64,000 nt of DNA from Streptomyces sp. DvalAA-43 (GCF_900091725.1 NZ_FMBW01000076.1:27417-91416); one strand, 5' to 3'. Positions 8,743-17,254 are shown, counted from the stretch's first letter. Numbers and translations: made by a program. Notes: generated by a model not told the origin, from the sequence alone.

Positions 8743-8841
8743 TGTCCCCGGCCGGGGAAGCCCATCGCGGCCCACGGTCGCCCCGTACCTGGGCAGCGAG
8801 TACCATCCGCCTGACATGCGCTCGAGCTGGGAGGACACACC

Positions 8842-9999
8842 GTGGGCCGGCTGACCGGTGGGGATCCATCGCTGTTGCGACGCATCAATTCCGCGGTGGT
8901 GCTGCACGCTCTGCGTGGCGCCGACTCCCCTACTCTGACGGACCTGACCCGGATCACCGGGCTGTCCCGTCCGACGGTCGAAGGCGTCATGGAGGGGCTC
9001 TTCGAGGCCGGACTGGTCGTCGAGTCGGTGCCGGACGAGGGCGAGGCCCGGCGTCAAGGGCGTCCGGCCCGCCGGTTCCGGTTCCGTGCCGAGGCCGGGC
9101 ATCTGCTCGGCATCGAGATCGGCCCGCATCGCGTCTCCGCACTGCTGTCGGGGCTGGATGGACGGATCATCGGCGCGGGTGCCCGCGAGGTGTCGGAGAC
9201 CGCCTGCGCCGACGACCGGCTCGACAAGGTCAGGGCCGTGGTGGCCGACCTCCTGCGACGGACGGGGGTGGCCCGGAGCAGCCTCCGTGCGGTGGGGGTG
9301 GGCAGTCCCGGCATCGTGGAGGCGGACGGGACGGTACGGCTGGGGACCGCCCTGCCCGGCTGGACGGGTCTCGCGCTGGGCGAGCGGTTGAGGCGCTCCT
9401 TCCGTTGTCCCGTTCTGGTGGAGAACGACGCGAATGCCGCGGCCGTCGCGGAGCACTGGAAGGGTGCGGCCACCGAGTCCGACGACATCGTGTTCGTTCT
9501 GGCGGGGCTGAGTCCGGGCGCCGGTTCGCTGATCGGCGGACGACTGCACCGCGGCTTCGGCGGCGCGGCGGGCGAGATCGGTGCGCTGCACCTGCTCGGA
9601 CGTGAAGTGACGCCGGAGCGACTTCTCTCCACGACCGACACCCCGCTCGATCCCTTGGACGAACCCGCGGTCGCCCATGTGTTCGCGGAAGCCCGGCAGG
9701 GCGATGTCCGGGCGCAGGCGGCGGTCGAGCGCTTCATCCAGCGCCTGGTGCACGATGTCGCGGCGCTGGTGCTGGCGCTGGACCCGGAGCTCGTAGTGGT
9801 GGGTGGCTGGGCCACCGGTCTGGACGGTGTGCTGGATCCGCTCCGCAGCGAACTGGCCCGCTACTGCCTTCGGCCACCGCGGGTCACGCTGTCGCTGCTC
9901 GGCGAGGCAGCGGTGGGCACCGGTGCCCTGCGGCTGGCACTCGACCACGTCGAGGAGCAGCTCTTCGCGGTGGAGGGATCGGTGACGGCCCGCCGCTGA
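8842..9999 (+). CDS. ROK-family transcriptional regulator
   Basis: 385 aa from GTG, with GGGAGG 8 nt upstream. An N-terminal winged helix-turn-helix at about residues 12-60 (LTDLTRITGLSRPTVEGVMEGL) precedes a ROK sugar-kinase-like domain with GVGSPGIVEADG and VLVENDANAAAVAEHW. The usual EIGH motif reads EIGALHL, and the CxCGxxGC zinc ligands normally just after it are missing, so this copy has probably lost the structural zinc and perhaps classical sugar sensing. It is convergent with the GntR gene. The regulated genes are unknown. Confidence 0.85.
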   Translation: MGRLTGGDPSLLRRINSAVVLHALRGADSPTLTDLTRITGLSRPTVEGVMEGLFEAGLVVESVPDEGEARRQGRPARRFRFRAEAGHLLGIEIGPHRVSALLSGLDGRIIGAGAREVSETACADDRLDKVRAVVADLLRRTGVARSSLRAVGVGSPGIVEADGTVRLGTALPGWTGLALGERLRRSFRCPVLVENDANAAAVAEHWKGAATESDDIVFVLAGLSPGAGSLIGGRLHRGFGGAAGEIGALHLLGREVTPERLLSTTDTPLDPLDEPAVAHVFAEARQGDVRAQAAVERFIQRLVHDVAALVLALDPELVVVGGWATGLDGVLDPLRSELARYCLRPPRVTLSLLGEAAVGTGALRLALDHVEEQLFAVEGSVTARR

Positions 10000-10028
10000 G
10001 CGCGACGGGCCGTACGTACCGACGGGGA

Positions 10029-10043
10029 GTCGGCGGAGCCGAC
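10029..10043. terminator. Small hairpin between convergent ROK and GntR genes
   Basis: GTCGGC-GGA-GCCGAC is a 6-bp stem with a 3-nt loop in the 49-bp space between the two convergent stop codons. It may act on both strands. Confidence 0.45.
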
Positions 10044-10048
10044 CGTGC

Positions 10049-10816
10049 TCAGGACGCCTGGCGCTCCTGGTCGTGGTGGCTGATCTCCAGGTCACCCGAG
10101 TCCCCGAAGGTGAGCCGGCAGGTGTCGGCCCGGTACGTGGCGACGGAGAGCGCGGCCGTGCCGCCCGCCACGAGGTAGCGGGTGGTGACGACGAGTACGG
10201 GGGCACCGGGAAGCCGGTCGAGTTCCTTGGCGTCGTCCGCCCGTGCCGATCCGAGCTCCACCGACCGGTCCTGGCCGTCGAGACCGAGACGGTGCAGCTC
10301 GCGCAGGACTCCGCGTGCCCGCGCGGGTCCGGACGGGGCCTCGATCGCGGAGAGTTCGGGCACGGACGACGACGGGACGTAGAGGAGTTCCGCCGCGACC
10401 GTCTGGCCGTGGGTCACCCGGATCCGGCGCACGATGTGCACCGGCTCGTCGGCTTCCACGTCGAGCACGGATGCCACCGAGGACGGCACGACCGCCGTCG
10501 TGCAGTCCACCGGTTGCCAGGCCTCCACCGCACCGCCGCCGGACCAGTCCCGCTGCGCCGTGGAGACGGCGACTCCGACGCGCGGCGGGGCGACGGTGGT
10601 CCCGACGCCACGGCGACGCTGCAGCCTGCCTTCGAGTTCGAGCTGCTCCAGCGCCTGCCGGAGCGTGGCTCGGGCGACTCCGAAACGGGCGGCGAGCTCG
10701 CGCTCGTTGGGCAGGATCTCTCCCACCGCAAAGTCCGAGTCGAGTGCCTCACTGAGCACGGTCTTGAGGTGCCAGTACTTCGGCTCCTGCACCGATTCCA
10801 GCTGCGTGGTCCCCAC
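10049..10816 (-). CDS. GntR-family regulator, HutC/FarR-type effector domain
   Basis: 255 aa from GTG, preceded by GGAGGACAG. An N-terminal winged helix-turn-helix (ILPNERELAARFGVARATLRQALEQ, around residues 38-62, then GRLQRRRGVGTTV) is followed by a UTRA effector domain (IRVTHGQTVAAELLYVP and VLVVTTRYLV). HutC-type regulators bind amino-sugar phosphates, fatty acids or similar small acids. Well-formed GGTC/GACC dyads lie just upstream of the gene, so autoregulation is likely. The other targets are unknown. Confidence 0.87.
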   Translation of the reverse strand: MGTTQLESVQEPKYWHLKTVLSEALDSDFAVGEILPNERELAARFGVARATLRQALEQLELEGRLQRRRGVGTTVAPPRVGVAVSTAQRDWSGGGAVEAWQPVDCTTAVVPSSVASVLDVEADEPVHIVRRIRVTHGQTVAAELLYVPSSSVPELSAIEAPSGPARARGVLRELHRLGLDGQDRSVELGSARADDAKELDRLPGAPVLVVTTRYLVAGGTAALSVATYRADTCRLTFGDSGDLEISHHDQERQAS

Positions 10817-10873
10817 CCTGTCCTCCGCAATCGCCCAGCGGCTATTCCGCGATGTTATTTATTAAAGGTTCCT

Positions 10874-10922
10874 GTCTTAACGTTGAGACCATAAGACCGT
10901 ACACACCCTTGGTCAAGACCAA
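10874..10922. promoter_or_regulatory. GntR-type operator cluster upstream of the GntR gene
   Basis: TTGGTC-AA-GACCAA at 10909-10922 is a perfect 6-bp dyad with a 2-nt spacer, very close in form to HutC-subfamily sites such as the DasR box. GTCTTAACGTTGAGAC at 10874-10889 is a second 16-bp palindrome with one mismatched pair, and an extra AGACC half site lies at 10894-10898. The stretch 10850-10925 is strongly AT-rich against its surroundings and should hold the GntR promoter. Confidence 0.6.
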
Positions 10923-10987
10923 TCCTCGGTCCGTCACGCAGCGAAACGGGCCTCTGCCGCAGAGCGTTCACAGGACGTTCGTAGTGC

Positions 10988-11017
10988 TGTGGGGCGAGCA
11001 CAGGACAAAGCCCCACA
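10988..11017. other. Stem-loop in the GntR/sigma intergenic region
   Basis: TGTGGGGC (10988-10995) pairs with GCCCCACA (11010-11017), with a 14-nt loop. It may terminate the minus-strand sigma factor transcript, but no U-tract follows on that strand. Confidence 0.4.
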
Positions 11018-11098
11018 AAAAGGAAGAATGCGAGGCTTCCACGAGCAAAGCGACGCAAGCCCTGGACAGCCGGAGTCACTGGCCCCGGCCGCACGTGC

Positions 11099-11142
<44 letters not shown>

Positions 11143-11165
11143 ACGGTCCGCCAACCCTGGGCCCG

Positions 11166-12086
11166 CTACTCCTCCGGGAGGTCCGAGAAACGTGTGAGCT
11201 TGTCAGGGTTCCGCACGATATATACGCACTGGATGAGCCCGTCCCTGACGTCCACCTGAACGACCGAGTCGACCTTCCCGCCCAGGAACAGCAGCAGGCC
11301 CGGCCCGCCGTTGAGCTCCAGGAGCCGGGAGTCGAAGGCCTCGACCTGACCATGGGCGACCGCGAAGAGGAAGCGCCCGACCTTGTCGGCGCTCTCGATG
11401 ACCCGCAAGGGCGCCTTGGACTTTCCACCGCTGTCCCCGACGAGGCGCGCGTCCGGCGCGAGCAGGGCCAGCAGCTCCTCGATGTCGCCGCCCGCCGCCG
11501 CGGCGAGGAACCGCTCGGTGAGGTCACGGCGATGGACCGGGTCGACGTCGTAGCGCGGTTTGCGCTCCTCCACATGGCGCCGCGCACGCCCCGCCAGCTG
11601 ACGCACCGCGGCCTCGGTCCGGTCCAGCGCCTCGGCGATCTCCGCGTATGGAAAGCCGAACGCCTCGCGCAGCACGAAGACGGCTCGTTCCAGCGGCGAG
11701 AGGGACTCCAGGACGACGAGCACGGCGACCGATACGGAGTCCGCCAGGACAGCCTGTTCCGCGGTGTCGGGCACCGCCGGTCCGAAGTCGGTGCGGAGCG
11801 GTTCCGGCAGCCACGGGCCGACGTACGCCTCACGCCGGGACTGCGCCTGTCGCAGCCGGTCGATGGCGAGGCGGGTGATGATCCTCATGAGGAAGGCGCG
11901 CGGCTCCCGTACGTCCTCGCGGGAGGCTGAGGACCAGCGGAGCCAGGCCTCCTGCACCACGTCCTCGGCATCGGCGATCCGACCCAGCATGCGGTAGGCG
12001 ACGCCGGTGAGCACGGGGCGGTGGCTCTCGAAGACATCAGTCGCGGTGTCGGCTGTCACCCCTCCATCCCAGCCGACCCGTCGCAC
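11166..12086 (-). CDS. ECF41-type RNA polymerase sigma factor with SnoaL-like C-terminal domain (SigJ type)
   Basis: 306 aa from GTG at 12086; an internal GTG at 12059 is an alternative. Sigma-2 spans about residues 20-90 (YRMLGRIADAEDVVQEAWLRW) and sigma-4 about 115-170 (LSPLERAVFVLREAFGFPYAEIAEAL). The C-terminal extension of about 130 aa is an NTF2/SnoaL-like fold that holds the ECF41 signatures WLPEPL in the linker, DSGGK (usually DGGGK) near residue 219 and NPDKL near 294. In this group the extension replaces a separate anti-sigma factor. ECF41 genes usually neighbour a carboxymuconolactone decarboxylase, oxidoreductase or epimerase; here the divergent neighbour is an alpha/beta hydrolase. 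Confidence 0.9.
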   Translation of the reverse strand: MRRVGWDGGVTADTATDVFESHRPVLTGVAYRMLGRIADAEDVVQEAWLRWSSASREDVREPRAFLMRIITRLAIDRLRQAQSRREAYVGPWLPEPLRTDFGPAVPDTAEQAVLADSVSVAVLVVLESLSPLERAVFVLREAFGFPYAEIAEALDRTEAAVRQLAGRARRHVEERKPRYDVDPVHRRDLTERFLAAAAGGDIEELLALLAPDARLVGDSGGKSKAPLRVIESADKVGRFLFAVAHGQVEAFDSRLLELNGGPGLLLFLGGKVDSVVQVDVRDGLIQCVYIVRNPDKLTRFSDLPEE

Positions 12087-12186
12087 CCTGTCCAGCGCGA
12101 ATCGCCCGCCCCTCTTGAACTGCAGACTACTGAGCGGTAATTGTTATTGACGAGACGTCTAAGTCGCCTTCAGGCATGGCCCCTTC

Positions 12187-13044
12187 ATGCCGGATCACCC
12201 CGGGAGCACCAGCATGGCCACCACGGTCTCGTTCAGCGTCGACTCACCGAATGGCCCGCGGACCGTGTCCGTGGCGTATGAACGGACCGGCTCCGGTGAG
12301 CCGCTGCTCCTGCTCCACGGCATCGGCCACCACCGTCAGGCCTGGGACCCGGTGTTGTCCGTACTCGCCGTGGAGCGGGAGGTCATAGCCGTCGACCTCC
12401 CCGGTTTCGGCGCCTCTCCGGAACTGCCCGCCGGACTGCCGTACGACCTGTCGACCGTGGTCGGGGTGCTCGGCTCGTTCTGTGAGGAACTGGGCCTGGA
12501 CCGGCCGCATGTGGCGGGCAATTCGCTCGGCGGTCTGCTGGCGCTGGAGCTCGGCCGGGAGAAGCTCGTGCGGTCGGTGACGGCTCTGTCGCCCGCCGGT
12601 TTCTGGACCGAGAGCGAGCGGCGCTACGCGTTCGGGACGCTGCGGGCCATGCGGCAGGCCGCGTTGTCGATGCCGGTCCCGTTGATCGAGCGGCTCTCGC
12701 ACAGCGCGGCCGGGCGCACGGCACTGACCAGCACCATCTACGCCCGGCCCGGCCGTCGTTCACCCGATGCCGTCGTCGCGGAGACCCTCGCCCTGCGCGA
12801 GGCCACCGGCTTCCACCGGACGCTCGCCACCGGGCGGAGCGCCGCGTTCACCGCCGATGTGCCGGGGCTGCCCGTGACCGTCGCCTGGGGCAGCCGGGAC
12901 CGGATCCTGCTGCGTCGGCAGGGAATCAGGGCCAAGCACACCATCCCCGACGCCCGGCTGGTCCGGCTGCCGGGCTGCGGTCATGTGCCGATGAACGACG
13001 ATCCGGCGCTCGTGGCGCGCGTCATTCTGGACACCAGTCGCTGA
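12187..13044 (+). CDS. Alpha/beta hydrolase
   Basis: 285 aa; ATG at 12214 is an alternative start. It has the oxyanion region LLLLHGIGHHRQAWDPV near residue 40, the nucleophile elbow GNSLGG near 115-120, and a late catalytic His in LPGCGHVPMNDDP. The acid is probably the Asp of WGSRDRI. Substrate unknown; lipase, esterase and haloperoxidase-like hydrolases share this pattern. It is divergent from the ECF41 sigma factor and a candidate target of it. Its last 285 bp are overlapped on the opposite strand by the open C-terminal extension of the EamA gene. Confidence 0.85.
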   Translation: MPDHPGSTSMATTVSFSVDSPNGPRTVSVAYERTGSGEPLLLLHGIGHHRQAWDPVLSVLAVEREVIAVDLPGFGASPELPAGLPYDLSTVVGVLGSFCEELGLDRPHVAGNSLGGLLALELGREKLVRSVTALSPAGFWTESERRYAFGTLRAMRQAALSMPVPLIERLSHSAAGRTALTSTIYARPGRRSPDAVVAETLALREATGFHRTLATGRSAAFTADVPGLPVTVAWGSRDRILLRRQGIRAKHTIPDARLVRLPGCGHVPMNDDPALVARVILDTSR

Positions 13045-13968
13045 GACCGTGCCGGGCGCCGCCTCCGCGCCCCGGGCCGCTCCGTTCCGGGTCAGGACGC
13101 CCGATCCGAGGGCGACACCCAGCCCGACCAGAAGGCTTCCGCCGGCCTGTGCGGTGCCGTACGAACCGGCGCCGACCAGCGGGGCGGTGAGCGCGGCGGA
13201 GACCGGGATCAGGCCGGAGAACAGCGTGGCGCGCTCGGCGCCGATGCGTTGCATGCCCATGTACCAGCAGACGAACCCGATGACGGTGACCACGGCCGCC
13301 TGCCACAGCAGCGCGGTCGCCTCTGCCGCGGTGGGCATCCGCAGAAAACCGCTGCCGTCCAGGACCACGCCGAGCCAGGCCGATTCGACGGCGGCGATGC
13401 CGCAGACCGTGGCGGAGAGCAGCTTCGGCCCCAGCGGCCGCAGGACCGGTACGGCCAGGACGGCGAAACCCACCTCGCCCGCGAGAGCGCCGACCGAACA
13501 GAGGATGCCCGCCAGGTCCGTGCGCCCCCAGCCCTGGACGGTGAAGGCCCCGGCGGCGACAAGCGCAGCCGCGTACAGGACCGTGCGCGTGGGCCGACGG
13601 CCGTCGGCGAGCGGCACGAGTACGGCGACGAGGATCGGGGCACAGCCGACGAACACCCCGGGGACGGCGGGTTCCGCCGATCGTTCCGCACCGAGCACGG
13701 CAAGGTTGAAACCGACCATGCCGATGGCTGCCAGCAGCGCGAGCCGTCCCCATTGGCGCGGGGTGAGGGTGCGCAGCACGGCGATCGGCCGGGACCGCCC
13801 GTCGCGGGTCAGGAGAGGCACGAGCAGCAGGGCCGCGAGGCCGTAGCGCAGGGCCTGGCCGCCCGCGTACGGATACTCGCCCAGAACACTGTTGGCGGTG
13901 AAGGAGGCACCCACGAGGATGCAGGCGAAGGCGGCGAGGAGCGCCCCGCGCAGAGAGCTGACGTTCAT
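12760..13968 (-). CDS. EamA/DMT-family exporter with long antisense C-terminal tail
   Basis: 402 aa by frame. Residues 1 to about 300 form a standard two-domain EamA transporter with ten membrane segments, probably exporting an amino acid or related metabolite. Family members normally end near residue 300; here the frame stays open for another 100 residues (from about ARGAEAAPG on), which are basic, His/Gly-rich and lie antisense to the end of the hydrolase gene. The tail reads like a shadow of that gene, so the natural stop has probably been lost. The gene is divergent from a MocR regulator, its likely activator or repressor. Confidence 0.8.
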   Translation of the reverse strand: MNVSSLRGALLAAFACILVGASFTANSVLGEYPYAGGQALRYGLAALLLVPLLTRDGRSRPIAVLRTLTPRQWGRLALLAAIGMVGFNLAVLGAERSAEPAVPGVFVGCAPILVAVLVPLADGRRPTRTVLYAAALVAAGAFTVQGWGRTDLAGILCSVGALAGEVGFAVLAVPVLRPLGPKLLSATVCGIAAVESAWLGVVLDGSGFLRMPTAAEATALLWQAAVVTVIGFVCWYMGMQRIGAERATLFSGLIPVSAALTAPLVGAGSYGTAQAGGSLLVGLGVALGSGVLTRNGAARGAEAAPGTVSATGVQNDARHERRIVVHRHMTAARQPDQPGVGDGVLGPDSLPTQQDPVPAAPGDGHGQPRHIGGERGAPPGGERPVEAGGLAQGEGLRDDGIG

Positions 13969-13975
13969 GGAACCG

Positions 13976-13981
13976 ACGCTA
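13976..13981 (-). promoter_or_regulatory. Minus-10-like TAGCGT of the EamA gene, leaderless layout
   Basis: On the minus strand TAGCGT ends 7 nt before the ATG at 13968 and no Shine-Dalgarno is seen. Confidence 0.5.
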
Positions 13982-13992
13982 GGCAGCCGGGC

Positions 13993-14009
13993 GGACCGGA
14001 TTAAGGTCC
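13993..14009. promoter_or_regulatory. Inverted repeat GGACC-N7-GGTCC, likely MocR operator
   Basis: A perfect 5-bp dyad lies between the divergent EamA and MocR genes, which start only 47 bp apart. It overlaps TAAGGT (14002-14007), the -10-like hexamer of the MocR gene 8 nt before its ATG. MocR proteins commonly bind such intergenic sites to repress themselves and control the divergent transporter. Confidence 0.5.
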
Positions 14010-14015
14010 ACTTTC

Positions 14016-15509
14016 ATGATGTCTTCGGGGACCAATCCGCAGCCGGACCGTTCAGGGAACGACGAGTTCGGCTCCGCGGCCTGGGAGTTGCTGCTTCCGG
14101 CCGCCGCGGAACCGGCCCGCCGACGCGGTCGCGCCCTGCAGTCGGCACTGCGCGAAGCCGTACGCTCCGGCCGTCTCGTTCCCGGCACGCGGCTGCCGTC
14201 CAGCCGTGCGCTCGCCACCGATCTGCGGGTGTCGCGGGGACTGGTCACCGAGGCGTACGAGCAGCTCACGGCCGAGGGCTATCTGCGCAGCGGACGTGGT
14301 GCGGGTACCTGGGTGAGCGAGTCGGTCCGGGCGCCGGTACCGGGGGCGCGTGATCTCGCGCCGCGCGCCGCGGGCGTACGCGTGGACTTCCGGCCCGGCA
14401 CACCCGACCTGTCGCTGTTCCCGCGCGGTGCCTGGGCCGCCGCGTACCGCTCGGTGCTCGGCCGGCTGCCGCACGGTGCGCTCGGCTATCCCGATCCGCG
14501 CGGGCTGCCCGCGCTGCGGGACGCCCTGGCCGCGCTGCTGTCCAGGCGCCGCGGGGTGGTAGCCGATCCGGAGCGTCTGGTGGTGTGCTCCGGCGTGGCG
14601 CAGGCGACGACCCTGCTGGGGTTCGTGCTGCACGGGCGGGGACTGCGGACCGTCGGTGTCGAGGACCCCGGAAGTCCCGAACACTCCGCGCTGTTCGCAT
14701 CCGCGGGGATCACCACCCTCGGCCTGCCGCTCGACGCCGAAGGCCTCGCCGTCGAGCCCCTCGTACGCTCGGGCGTGCGCGCGGCCGTCACCACACCGGC
14801 GCACCAGTTCCCCACCGGAATCGCCTACTCCGCCACTCGGCGCAGCCGGCTTCTGGACTGGGCGCGCGCCGTGGACGGACTGATCGTGGAGGACGACTAC
14901 GACGGCGACTTCCGCTACGACCGCGCACCCGTCGGAGCCCTTCAAGGGCTCGACCCCGAGCGCGTCGCGTACACCGGCTCGGTGAGCAAGTCGCTGGCAC
15001 CCGGGCTCCGGCTGGGCTGGCTGCTGGCACCCGCGGCGATGACCGACGAGATCGTCGACCGCAAGCGCACGATGGATCTGGGGAATCCCGCCGTCGACCA
15101 GGCGGTCCTCGCCGACTTCATCACCCGGGGCGGCTACGACCGGCAGCTGCGCCGCTGTCAACGCGCCTACCGCGAACGCCGCGACACGCTCACATCGATG
15201 CTGGCGGAGCATTTCCCCGGCACCGAGGTGAGCGGGATCGCCGCAGGTCTCCACATCATCGCCGCGCTGCCCGAACGGTACGGCCCGGAGCCGGTGTTCC
15301 TGGCGCGCGCGGCCGGTGCCGGAGTCGCCCTGCGGCCGCTCGGCGCCTGTGGCACCGCGCCCGGCGAGGACCGGGCGGTGCGCCTGGTCCTCGGCTACGC
15401 GCATCTGGCCCCGTCCGACATCGAGAACGGCGTACGGCTGCTGGCTGCGGCCCAGCGGGACACGGACGGACCGGCGACCGGCGGGGGCCGCAGCCGGGTG
15501 TTCATCTGA
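14016..15509 (+). CDS. MocR/PdxR-type regulator (GntR helix-turn-helix fused to aminotransferase)
   Basis: 497 aa. A GntR winged helix-turn-helix at about residues 40-95 (LPSSRALATDLRVSRGLVTEAYEQL) is joined to a fold-type I aminotransferase-like domain. The PLP-binding lysine is in TGSVSKSLAPGLRLGW, near residue 325, and the Asp that binds the pyridine nitrogen is in VEDDYDGDFRYD. PLP or a PLP-amino acid adduct is the usual effector. The divergent EamA gene is its likely target. Length and motifs are complete. Confidence 0.9.
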   Translation: MMSSGTNPQPDRSGNDEFGSAAWELLLPAAAEPARRRGRALQSALREAVRSGRLVPGTRLPSSRALATDLRVSRGLVTEAYEQLTAEGYLRSGRGAGTWVSESVRAPVPGARDLAPRAAGVRVDFRPGTPDLSLFPRGAWAAAYRSVLGRLPHGALGYPDPRGLPALRDALAALLSRRRGVVADPERLVVCSGVAQATTLLGFVLHGRGLRTVGVEDPGSPEHSALFASAGITTLGLPLDAEGLAVEPLVRSGVRAAVTTPAHQFPTGIAYSATRRSRLLDWARAVDGLIVEDDYDGDFRYDRAPVGALQGLDPERVAYTGSVSKSLAPGLRLGWLLAPAAMTDEIVDRKRTMDLGNPAVDQAVLADFITRGGYDRQLRRCQRAYRERRDTLTSMLAEHFPGTEVSGIAAGLHIIAALPERYGPEPVFLARAAGAGVALRPLGACGTAPGEDRAVRLVLGYAHLAPSDIENGVRLLAAAQRDTDGPATGGGRSRVFI

Positions 15510-15600
15510 GGTTGGTGTGTGAGCCGCCGACGGGCACAAAGGTGGAATCGCTCGCCCAGCCACCCGTTCGTCCGCCGACCAGTGCCCCGGAGGTGCCCCG

Positions 15601-17181
15601 ATGTCCGACCGCCCGCGAATCCCGTCCCCCGCCCGCCGCAGTGTGCTGCGAGGTTCCCTCGCCGTCCCGGCCGCGCTGGCGCTTCCCGCGGTGGGCGCGG
15701 CGGCTCCCGCCTTCGCGCTGTCCGGACGGCCGCGCGCGGCGTGGGGCGTGCAGGTCGGCGATGTCACCTCGTCCTCCGCGCTGGTCTGGGTGCGGTCGGA
15801 CCGGCCGGCCCGGATGATCGTGGAGACATCGGCGACGGACTCCTTCCGGCGGGCCCGCACATGGCACGGCCCACTCGTCGGATCCGGCACCGACTTCACC
15901 GGGACGACACCGCTGTACGGGCTGCCGCCGGGCGAGCAGGTGCACTACCGGGTGACACTCGCCGATCCCCAGGACCCCCGCCGCACCGGGGAGCCGGTGC
16001 GCGGAACGTTCCGGACGGCGCCCGCCCGACGCCGGGACGGGGTGCGCTTCCTGTGGTCGGGCGACATCGCGGGCCAGGGCTGGGGCATCAATCCGGACAT
16101 CGGCGGCTACGTGGTGTACGACGAGATGCGCCGTCTCGACCCGGACTTCTTCCTCTGCAGCGGTGACAACATCTACGCGGACGGGGTGATCGAGCCGCGT
16201 GTGACGCTGCCCGACGGGCGGGTCTGGCGCAATGTCACCACCGAGGAGAAGGCGAAGGTCGCCGAAACCCTTGCCGAGTACCGCGGGAACTTCCGGTACA
16301 ACCTGCTCGATCACAACCTCCGTGCGTTCAACGCCCAGGTGCCGTCGATCGTTCAGTGGGACGACCACGAGGTGCGCAACAACTGGTATCCCGGGCAGAT
16401 CCTCGACGACGCCCGGTACACCGAGAAGAACGTGGATGTGCTCGCGGCCCGTTCGATGCGGGCGTTCGGCGAGTACTTCCCGGTGTCCACGCTGCATGCC
16501 CGCTCCGGTGAGGGCCGGATGCACCGCGTGGTGCGACACGGGCCGCTGCTCGATGTGTTCGTCCTCGACATGCGGTCCTTCCGCAACGCCAACTCCCCCG
16601 GCCGGCAGCCCGATGACACGACGGGCATCCTCGGTGCGGAGCAGCTGAGGTGGCTCAAGCACGAGCTGTCCCGGTCCCGTGCCGTGTGGAAGGTCATCGC
16701 CGCGGACATGCCGTTGGGACTGGTGGTCACCGATGGTGAGACGGACTTCGAGGCGGTCGCGCAGGGCGATCCCGGAGCCCCGCTCGGCCGGGAGTTGCAG
16801 ATCGCGGAACTGCTGCGGTTCATCAAGCACCGCCGGATCACCGGAACGGTCTGGCTGACGGCGGATGTGCACTACACATCGGCGCAGCACTACGCGCCCG
16901 AGCGTGCGGTGTTCAAGGACTTCGCGCCGTTCTGGGAATTCGTGTCGGGGCCGCTGGCGGCGGGTCAGTTCCAGGCGAACGCGCTCGACGCGACGTTCGG
17001 GCCCGACCGGGTCTTCGTGCGGGCGCCGGACCGGGCGAACGTGTCACCGATGGAGTCGCCGCAGTACTTCGGAGAGGTCGACATCGACGGCGACAGCGGC
17101 GAACTGACCGTGCGTCTGCGGGCGCAGGGCGGTTCCGTACTCTTCACCAAGGTGCTGCAGCCGGGGTGCGTCGGGCAGTGA
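15601..17181 (+). CDS. phoD: Secreted alkaline phosphatase/phosphodiesterase, PhoD family (Tat substrate)
   Basis: 526 aa. The N-terminus has a twin-arginine motif RRSVLRG at about 13-19 and an Ala-rich hydrophobic core, so it is exported folded via Tat. A PhoD N-terminal beta domain (about 45-145) precedes the metallophosphatase domain with WSGDIAG, CSGDNIYADG, WDDHEVRNNWYPG and TADVHYTSAQHY, which supply ligands for the Ca/Fe active centre. Family members release phosphate from phosphomono- and diesters, often on phosphate starvation. No clear PHO box was found in the 91-nt upstream gap. A strong terminator follows. Confidence 0.88.
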   Translation: MSDRPRIPSPARRSVLRGSLAVPAALALPAVGAAAPAFALSGRPRAAWGVQVGDVTSSSALVWVRSDRPARMIVETSATDSFRRARTWHGPLVGSGTDFTGTTPLYGLPPGEQVHYRVTLADPQDPRRTGEPVRGTFRTAPARRRDGVRFLWSGDIAGQGWGINPDIGGYVVYDEMRRLDPDFFLCSGDNIYADGVIEPRVTLPDGRVWRNVTTEEKAKVAETLAEYRGNFRYNLLDHNLRAFNAQVPSIVQWDDHEVRNNWYPGQILDDARYTEKNVDVLAARSMRAFGEYFPVSTLHARSGEGRMHRVVRHGPLLDVFVLDMRSFRNANSPGRQPDDTTGILGAEQLRWLKHELSRSRAVWKVIAADMPLGLVVTDGETDFEAVAQGDPGAPLGRELQIAELLRFIKHRRITGTVWLTADVHYTSAQHYAPERAVFKDFAPFWEFVSGPLAAGQFQANALDATFGPDRVFVRAPDRANVSPMESPQYFGEVDIDGDSGELTVRLRAQGGSVLFTKVLQPGCVGQ

Positions 17182-17195
17182 ACCACCGCCCCGCG

Positions 17196-17226
17196 ATCGG
17201 TCCCCGGACAGTCGCCGGGGACCGAT
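17196..17226 (+). terminator. Intrinsic terminator after the phoD-like gene
   Basis: ATCGGTCCCCGG (17196-17207) pairs perfectly with CCGGGGACCGAT (17215-17226), a 12-bp stem with a 7-nt loop, 15 nt after the stop codon. Confidence 0.85.
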
Positions 17227-17242
17227 TGTCAGTGGTGGGTTC

Positions 17243-17248
17243 TACGGT
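17243..17248 (+). promoter_or_regulatory. Minus-10-like TACGGT of the SWIM-protein operon, leaderless layout
   Basis: TACGGT ends 6 nt before the ATG at 17255, directly after the upstream terminator, and no Shine-Dalgarno is seen. Confidence 0.5.
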
Positions 17249-17254
17249 TTTTCC

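Noticed and set aside
15510..15600. PHO box upstream of the phoD-like gene
   Set aside because: No pair of GTTCACC-like direct repeats could be seen in the 91-nt gap.
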